Below, in pieces: positions 60,486-64,000 of a stretch of 64,000 bases of DNA (within the stretch, counting starts at the first letter, position 1; the number at the start of each line of letters is the position of its first letter). A program made the translations under genes and the position numbers. Where the stretch lies: positions 1-64,000 of the forward strand of contig NZ_BOQN01000087.1 in assembly GCF_018332695.1 (NCBI RefSeq). The letters are read 5' to 3'. This DNA comes from Paractinoplanes toevensis. Lineage in GTDB: Bacteria; Actinomycetota; Actinomycetes; Mycobacteriales; Micromonosporaceae. A model generated the notes under the pieces. The model was given only the letters and a program-made list of their open reading frames with translations, was not told the origin of the DNA and made no database searches.

Positions 60486-61380
60486 CGCGCGCCCCCAACA
60501 GCCGGAACTGCAACGCCGACAGCGCCACGATGGCCACGAACAGCACGTACGACGCCGCGGCCGCGTACCCGTAATTGCCGAAACCGAACTGGTTGTAGAT
60601 GTGGTACGACACCGACAGCGTCGACGACAGCGGCCCGCCCTGGGTCATGACCAGCGGTTCCTCGAACAGCTGCAGGTAGCCGATGCCGGTGATGACCGCC
60701 CCGAACAACAGCGCCGGCCGCATCAACGGCAGGGTGATCCGGCGGAACTGCTGCCACCGGCCCGCGCCGTCGAGCGTCGCCGCCTCGTACAGGTCGACCG
60801 GAATGCCCTGCAGCGCGGCCAGGAAGATCACCATGAGCGACCCGAAGTTCCGCCACGCCGCCATCACGGTGATCGACGCCAGTGACGTCCGGGAGTCCTG
60901 CAACCAGGCCGGGCCGTCGATGCCGACCGCGGCGAGCAGGCTGTTGACGATCCCGGCCTCCGGGTCGAGCAGGAACCGCCACACCACCGCGATCGCGACG
61001 ATGCTGGTCACCACCGGCAGGTAGAAACCCACCCGGAACAGCCCGCGCAACCGGATCAGCCCCGAGTTCAGGCCGTTCGCGGCGGCCAGCGCCAGAACCA
61101 TGGTCAGCGGCACCCCGATCACCACGAAAACTCCGGTGTTGACGGCCGCCCGCCGGAACAGGGCGTCCTCGAACAGCCTCGTGTAGTTCTGCAGGCCGAC
61201 GAAGTTCACCGCGAGGGGATGCCGCAGGTCGGTGGCGCGCAGGTCGGTCACGCTCATCACCAGCGACGCCAGCACCGGCAGCAGCGCGAACACCAGGAAC
61301 AGCACGGTGAACGGCGCCGCGAACGACCAGCCGGTCACCGCCCGCCGCCACCGTGGCACCGCGGTCCCGGAAGCCGCCAC
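60472..61380 (-). CDS. Carbohydrate ABC transporter permease (MalF/CUT1 type), 302 aa
   Basis: Six membrane helices with the opening WSFAAPFTVLFLVFALLPVLASL and EAA loop EAATLDGAGRWQQFRRITLPL, typical of CUT1 permeases. Forms the channel with the MalG-type protein. GTG 61380 is 1 bp after the binding-protein stop; the gene overlaps malG by 14 bp. Confidence 0.92.
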   Translation of the reverse strand: MAASGTAVPRWRRAVTGWSFAAPFTVLFLVFALLPVLASLVMSVTDLRATDLRHPLAVNFVGLQNYTRLFEDALFRRAAVNTGVFVVIGVPLTMVLALAAANGLNSGLIRLRGLFRVGFYLPVVTSIVAIAVVWRFLLDPEAGIVNSLLAAVGIDGPAWLQDSRTSLASITVMAAWRNFGSLMVIFLAALQGIPVDLYEAATLDGAGRWQQFRRITLPLMRPALLFGAVITGIGYLQLFEEPLVMTQGGPLSSTLSVSYHIYNQFGFGNYGYAAAASYVLFVAIVALSALQFRLLGARDASS

Positions 61381-61381
61381 G

Positions 61382-62650
61382 TCAGGCCCCGGTCCCGATG
61401 GCGTCGGCCTGCTGCTGCACGCTCTTGAGCGCGGTCGCCGGGTCCTCCCCGCCGACGCACACCTTCTCCACCTCGGTGTCGAACACGGCCGACACCTGCT
61501 CCCAGGTCGGGAACGGCGGCGGTGCCTTCGCCGACTTCAGCTGCGTACCGAAAACCTGCAGGATCTTGTCGCCGGACAGTGCCGGATCGTCCCAGGCCTT
61601 CTGCACCGCCGGCAGGTCGGTGGCGGTCTGATACCACTTGACCTGCACGTCCGGTTTCGACAGCCAGGCCAGGAACTTCCACGCCGCGTCCCGGTTCTTC
61701 GCGTCCTTGAACACCGCGATGTTGCTGCCACCGATGAACGACGTCGACGACTTCCCGGCCGGCATGCCGACCACCGAGTACTTCGACGCGAAATCCTTGC
61801 CGCCGGCCTCGTTCAGGATGCCCACGTGCCAGGGCCCGGACATGAACGCGCCGATCTCCCCCTTCACGAACGCCGGCTCCAGGGCGCCCTGCGGCAGGTT
61901 GTCCGGCGCGAGTTTCTTGCTGAAGAACGACTGGTAGTACGCGAGCGCTGACGCCATCTCCGGGGTGTCGAACGTGTACTTGCCGTCCGCGCTGATCTCC
62001 GCGCCGTTCGACCAGGCGAACGGCAGCACCGACTGCCAGCTGCCCGTCTTGCCCGGCTGGATGTTCAGGCCCCACTTGGCGCCGGCCTTCGACTGCATCG
62101 CCGCCGCCATCGCGGTCAGGTCGTCCCACGTCTTCGGCCCGTCCGGGAAACCCGCCGTCGCCGCCAAATCCTTTCGGTAGTAGATGCCGCGGGTCTCCAC
62201 GTACCAGGGCACCCCGAACGACGTGCCGTCGACCACCGTGGTGTCCCAGGCGCCCGGGAAGAACGCGTCGGAGGCGAACAGGTCGGTGGGGGTCGGGTCG
62301 AGGGCGCCGGTCTTCGCGAACTCGCCCTGCATCGTGGTGCCGATCATCGACACGTCCGGGGTCTGCTTCGCCGCGATCGCGCTGGCGATCTTCTGGTGGG
62401 CCGCGTCCCACGGCACCGCCGTGACGTTCACCTTCGCGTCCGGGTTCTCGGCGGTGAACGCCTTCGCGAACTCGGCGAGCTTCTCCCCCTCCGTACCCAT
62501 CGCCCAGACGGTGATCTCCCCGCTGGCCTTGCCGTCGCTGACCGCCTTGGCGGTCTCGTTGTCTCCGCTCGAGTCACGGCCGCAGCCGGCCGCGACGCTC
62601 AGCGCCATCGCCGCGGCAGCGGCGGCGGCGACGATCGATCGATGCCTCAT
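61382..62650 (-). CDS. Sugar ABC transporter substrate-binding lipoprotein, 422 aa
   Basis: A lipobox (VAAGC, Cys23) follows a short signal. The chain is a cluster D/MalE-like binding protein: GEITVWAMGTEGEKLAEFAKAF, GVPWYVETRGIYYRKDLAA, PKTWDDLTAMAAAMQ, FMSGPWHVGIL and GGSNIAVFKDAKNRDAAWKFL (pieces). It captures an oligosaccharide at the cell surface; processing would require Lgt, LspA and Lnt. The ATG overlaps the stop of lacI-type gene (ATGA). Confidence 0.93.
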   Translation of the reverse strand: MRHRSIVAAAAAAAMALSVAAGCGRDSSGDNETAKAVSDGKASGEITVWAMGTEGEKLAEFAKAFTAENPDAKVNVTAVPWDAAHQKIASAIAAKQTPDVSMIGTTMQGEFAKTGALDPTPTDLFASDAFFPGAWDTTVVDGTSFGVPWYVETRGIYYRKDLAATAGFPDGPKTWDDLTAMAAAMQSKAGAKWGLNIQPGKTGSWQSVLPFAWSNGAEISADGKYTFDTPEMASALAYYQSFFSKKLAPDNLPQGALEPAFVKGEIGAFMSGPWHVGILNEAGGKDFASKYSVVGMPAGKSSTSFIGGSNIAVFKDAKNRDAAWKFLAWLSKPDVQVKWYQTATDLPAVQKAWDDPALSGDKILQVFGTQLKSAKAPPPFPTWEQVSAVFDTEVEKVCVGGEDPATALKSVQQQADAIGTGA

Positions 62651-63642
62651 CGGTGAACCTCCGGGGAGTGGATGCCGCAGCTGCGCCGGACGACCAGCCG
62701 CGTGGGAAGGACCCGCCGCCGCGGGGCGGCGGGATGCTCGGTGTCTTCGGTGATGCGCCGGTTCAGCCAGCGGGCCGCGGTCGCGCCGAGTTCCCGCATC
62801 GGCTGGCGCACCGTGGTCAACCCGGCGAAGCGGGCCGCGAGCAGGTCGTCCCAGCCGGTCACGGCCAGATCCTCGGGAACCCGCAACCCCGCCTTCTCGG
62901 CGGCCAGCAGCACGCCGAGGGCGATCTCGTCGTTCGCGCACACCACGGCCCGGCCCGGCTGCAACGGCGCCCGTTCACCGGCTTCAAGGTCAAAACCCTG
63001 GGTGCGTACGAGGTGGGGAGGTTCCGCTTTCGACAGGGCCTGGCGTACGCCGTCCCAGCGGCCCCGCACGTCCGGGGCCACGTCCGGGTCACCGACGAAC
63101 GTGAACCGCCGGTGCCCGTGCCCGAGCAGGTGCTCGACGAGCTGTTTCGCGGTCCCGGCGTTACGGGCGCGGACCGTGTCGACCCCCGGCACCGGGTCGC
63201 GGGCCAGCAGCACCACCGGTACCGCCAGGGACGTGATCACCTCGTCCGGGACGGTCTGCCCCATCACGGTCAGCCCGTCCACCCGCCCGGCCAGCTCCCG
63301 CACCGCCGCCTCGGCGTCGTCGCGGCCGCTGGTGGCCAGGATCAGCACACTCGAACCGAACCCGGCCGCCGCCGCCTCGTAGCCGAGGATCACCTCGGCG
63401 TAGTACGGGCCGACCAGATCCGGGAAGACGATGCCGTTCGCGGCGTGCCGGCCCTCGGCGAGGGAGCGGCCCAGCCGGCTCGGTGTGAACCGCAACTGCC
63501 GGGCGGCCGCCCACACCCGCTCCCGGGTCTGCTGGGTGACCAGGTCGGAGTCGCGCATGGCCCGCGACACGGTAGCGATGGAGACGCCCGCCAACTGCGC
63601 GACCTGGTAGATCGTCGCCTTTGAAAGCGCTTTCATCGCCAT
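62647..63642 (-). CDS. LacI-family transcription regulator, 331 aa
   Basis: N-terminal HTH ATIYQVAQLAGVSIATVSRAM with the hinge RLGRSLAEGRHAANGIVFPD, then a periplasmic-binding-protein-like sensor domain (VRGRWDGVRQAL, VCANDEIALGVLLAAEKAGL, VTGWDDLLAARFAGLTTVRQP, parts). It heads the transporter-hydrolase operon. A canonical operator overlaps its own first codons, so autoregulation is likely. Start: ATG 63642, or ATG 63636, which begins directly in the operator. Confidence 0.92.
   Translation of the reverse strand: MAMKALSKATIYQVAQLAGVSIATVSRAMRDSDLVTQQTRERVWAAARQLRFTPSRLGRSLAEGRHAANGIVFPDLVGPYYAEVILGYEAAAAGFGSSVLILATSGRDDAEAAVRELAGRVDGLTVMGQTVPDEVITSLAVPVVLLARDPVPGVDTVRARNAGTAKQLVEHLLGHGHRRFTFVGDPDVAPDVRGRWDGVRQALSKAEPPHLVRTQGFDLEAGERAPLQPGRAVVCANDEIALGVLLAAEKAGLRVPEDLAVTGWDDLLAARFAGLTTVRQPMRELGATAARWLNRRITEDTEHPAAPRRRVLPTRLVVRRSCGIHSPEVHR
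63622..63635. promoter_or_regulatory. LacI-type operator overlapping the lacI start
   Basis: TGAAAGCGCTTTCA, a perfect 14-bp palindrome of the LacI/GalR type; it codes for the first residues of the repressor. Confidence 0.75.
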
Positions 63643-63714
63643 TGCCGGAACGTAACCCCGGCGTAACACCGGCGAAACTTGGGGAATTCACGGATTCACG
63701 ATGAGCGATTTCCG

Positions 63715-63728
63715 CCAAAACGCTTCCA
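63715..63728. promoter_or_regulatory. Second, degenerate LacI-type operator
   Basis: CCAAAACGCTTCCA resembles the consensus with two or three mismatches, 73 bp upstream of the lacI start; a looping partner is possible. Confidence 0.4.
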
Positions 63729-63738
63729 AGACAAGAAA

Positions 63739-63772
63739 GCGGGGCGGGCCGCCTTCCGGCGACCCGCCCCGC
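63739..63772 (-). terminator. Hairpin terminator of the TylF-type gene
   Basis: GCGGGGCGGG and CCCGCCCCGC arms; read on the minus strand the stem is followed by TTTCTTGTCTT. It ends the gene that enters from the right edge. Confidence 0.8.
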
Positions 63773-63784
63773 GTGTGCGGTCCT

Positions 63785-64000
63785 TCAGCGGTCCCAGTTC
63801 TCCGGCGGCTTCACCGCGACCCGGCCCTCGTCCATGCGCAGCAGCAACAGCGGCAGGCCGGTCTGCTCCAGCCACTCGTCCACGGCCCGCTTCGCGCCGT
63901 CCCACCAGCCGTAGTCGTCCAGCAGCAGCACGCCGCCCGGCACCAGGCGCGGCCACAGGTGCTCCAGCTCGTGCCTGGTCGACTCGTACCAGTCGGTGTC
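63785..64000 (-). CDS. TylF/MycF-type O-methyltransferase, C-terminal 71 residues (cut by window)
   Basis: The partial chain DTDWYESTRHELEHLWPRL, VPGGVLLLDDYGWWDGAKRAV and DEWLEQTGLPLLLLR is the end of the TylF (macrocin O-methyltransferase) family, whose YEST loop and metal-binding DDY motif are present. These Mg2+-dependent enzymes methylate sugar hydroxyls in macrolides or capsules. The N-terminal SAM-binding part lies outside the window. Confidence 0.85.
   Translation of the reverse strand, partial: DTDWYESTRHELEHLWPRLVPGGVLLLDDYGWWDGAKRAVDEWLEQTGLPLLLLRMDEGRVAVKPPENWDR

Overview
The DNA is very GC-rich. Genes are dense and commonly joined by ATGA or GTGA overlaps. GTG starts are frequent, and several genes have a TAnnnT hexamer 7 nt before a GTG, the layout of leaderless actinobacterial transcripts. 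RbpA, a separate Lnt/Ppm1 pair, an ESX mycosin and a FliQ protein together suggest a filamentous actinomycete of the Micromonosporaceae, Actinoplanes-like with motile spores. This is inference from gene content. No rRNA, tRNA, CRISPR array, prophage or insertion sequence was seen, so the window looks chromosomal.

Layout. 1-5 kb: a cut erythromycin-esterase gene, then a minus-strand operon (MFS exporter, alpha/beta hydrolase, methyltransferase, P-loop kinase). 5-9 kb: a LanC-like protein, twin FtsX-ectodomain proteins with duplicated leaderless promoters, and an ECF sigma factor with a membrane propeller protein. 9-26 kb: glgX, a lone fliQ, secreted lectin, Tat phosphatase and cellulose-binding proteins, ankyrin and nitrilase genes, a large GGDEF-EAL protein and a YcnI copper protein. 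26-35 kb: small metabolic genes with their TetR, Lrp and MarR regulators, several with clear palindromic operators.

35.2-43.1 kb is the most distinctive region: a lysine-degradation locus with kamA facing kdd, an amidohydrolase, kamD, kamE, kal and a MutL-type reactivase. Together they would take L-lysine through beta-lysine and 3,5-diaminohexanoate towards crotonyl-CoA, the route known from fermenting anaerobes. The cleavage enzyme Kce is not in the window. The mutase needs cobalamin, and the same window holds a cobalamin riboswitch controlling a CbtB-CbtA cobalt transporter (53.5-54.6 kb).

43.1-49 kb: a candidate structured non-coding RNA, lnt-ppm1, fxsA, rbpA and a zinc-finger coiled-coil protein. 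49-56 kb: a kinase-like protein, an ArsR-led operon, the cobalt transporter and a lone mycosin. 56-63.7 kb: a LacI-led glycan-uptake operon (binding protein, two permeases, a glucoamylase-like enzyme, a GH39-like enzyme), ending at a 46-bp perfect palindrome. A TylF-type methyltransferase runs off the right edge.
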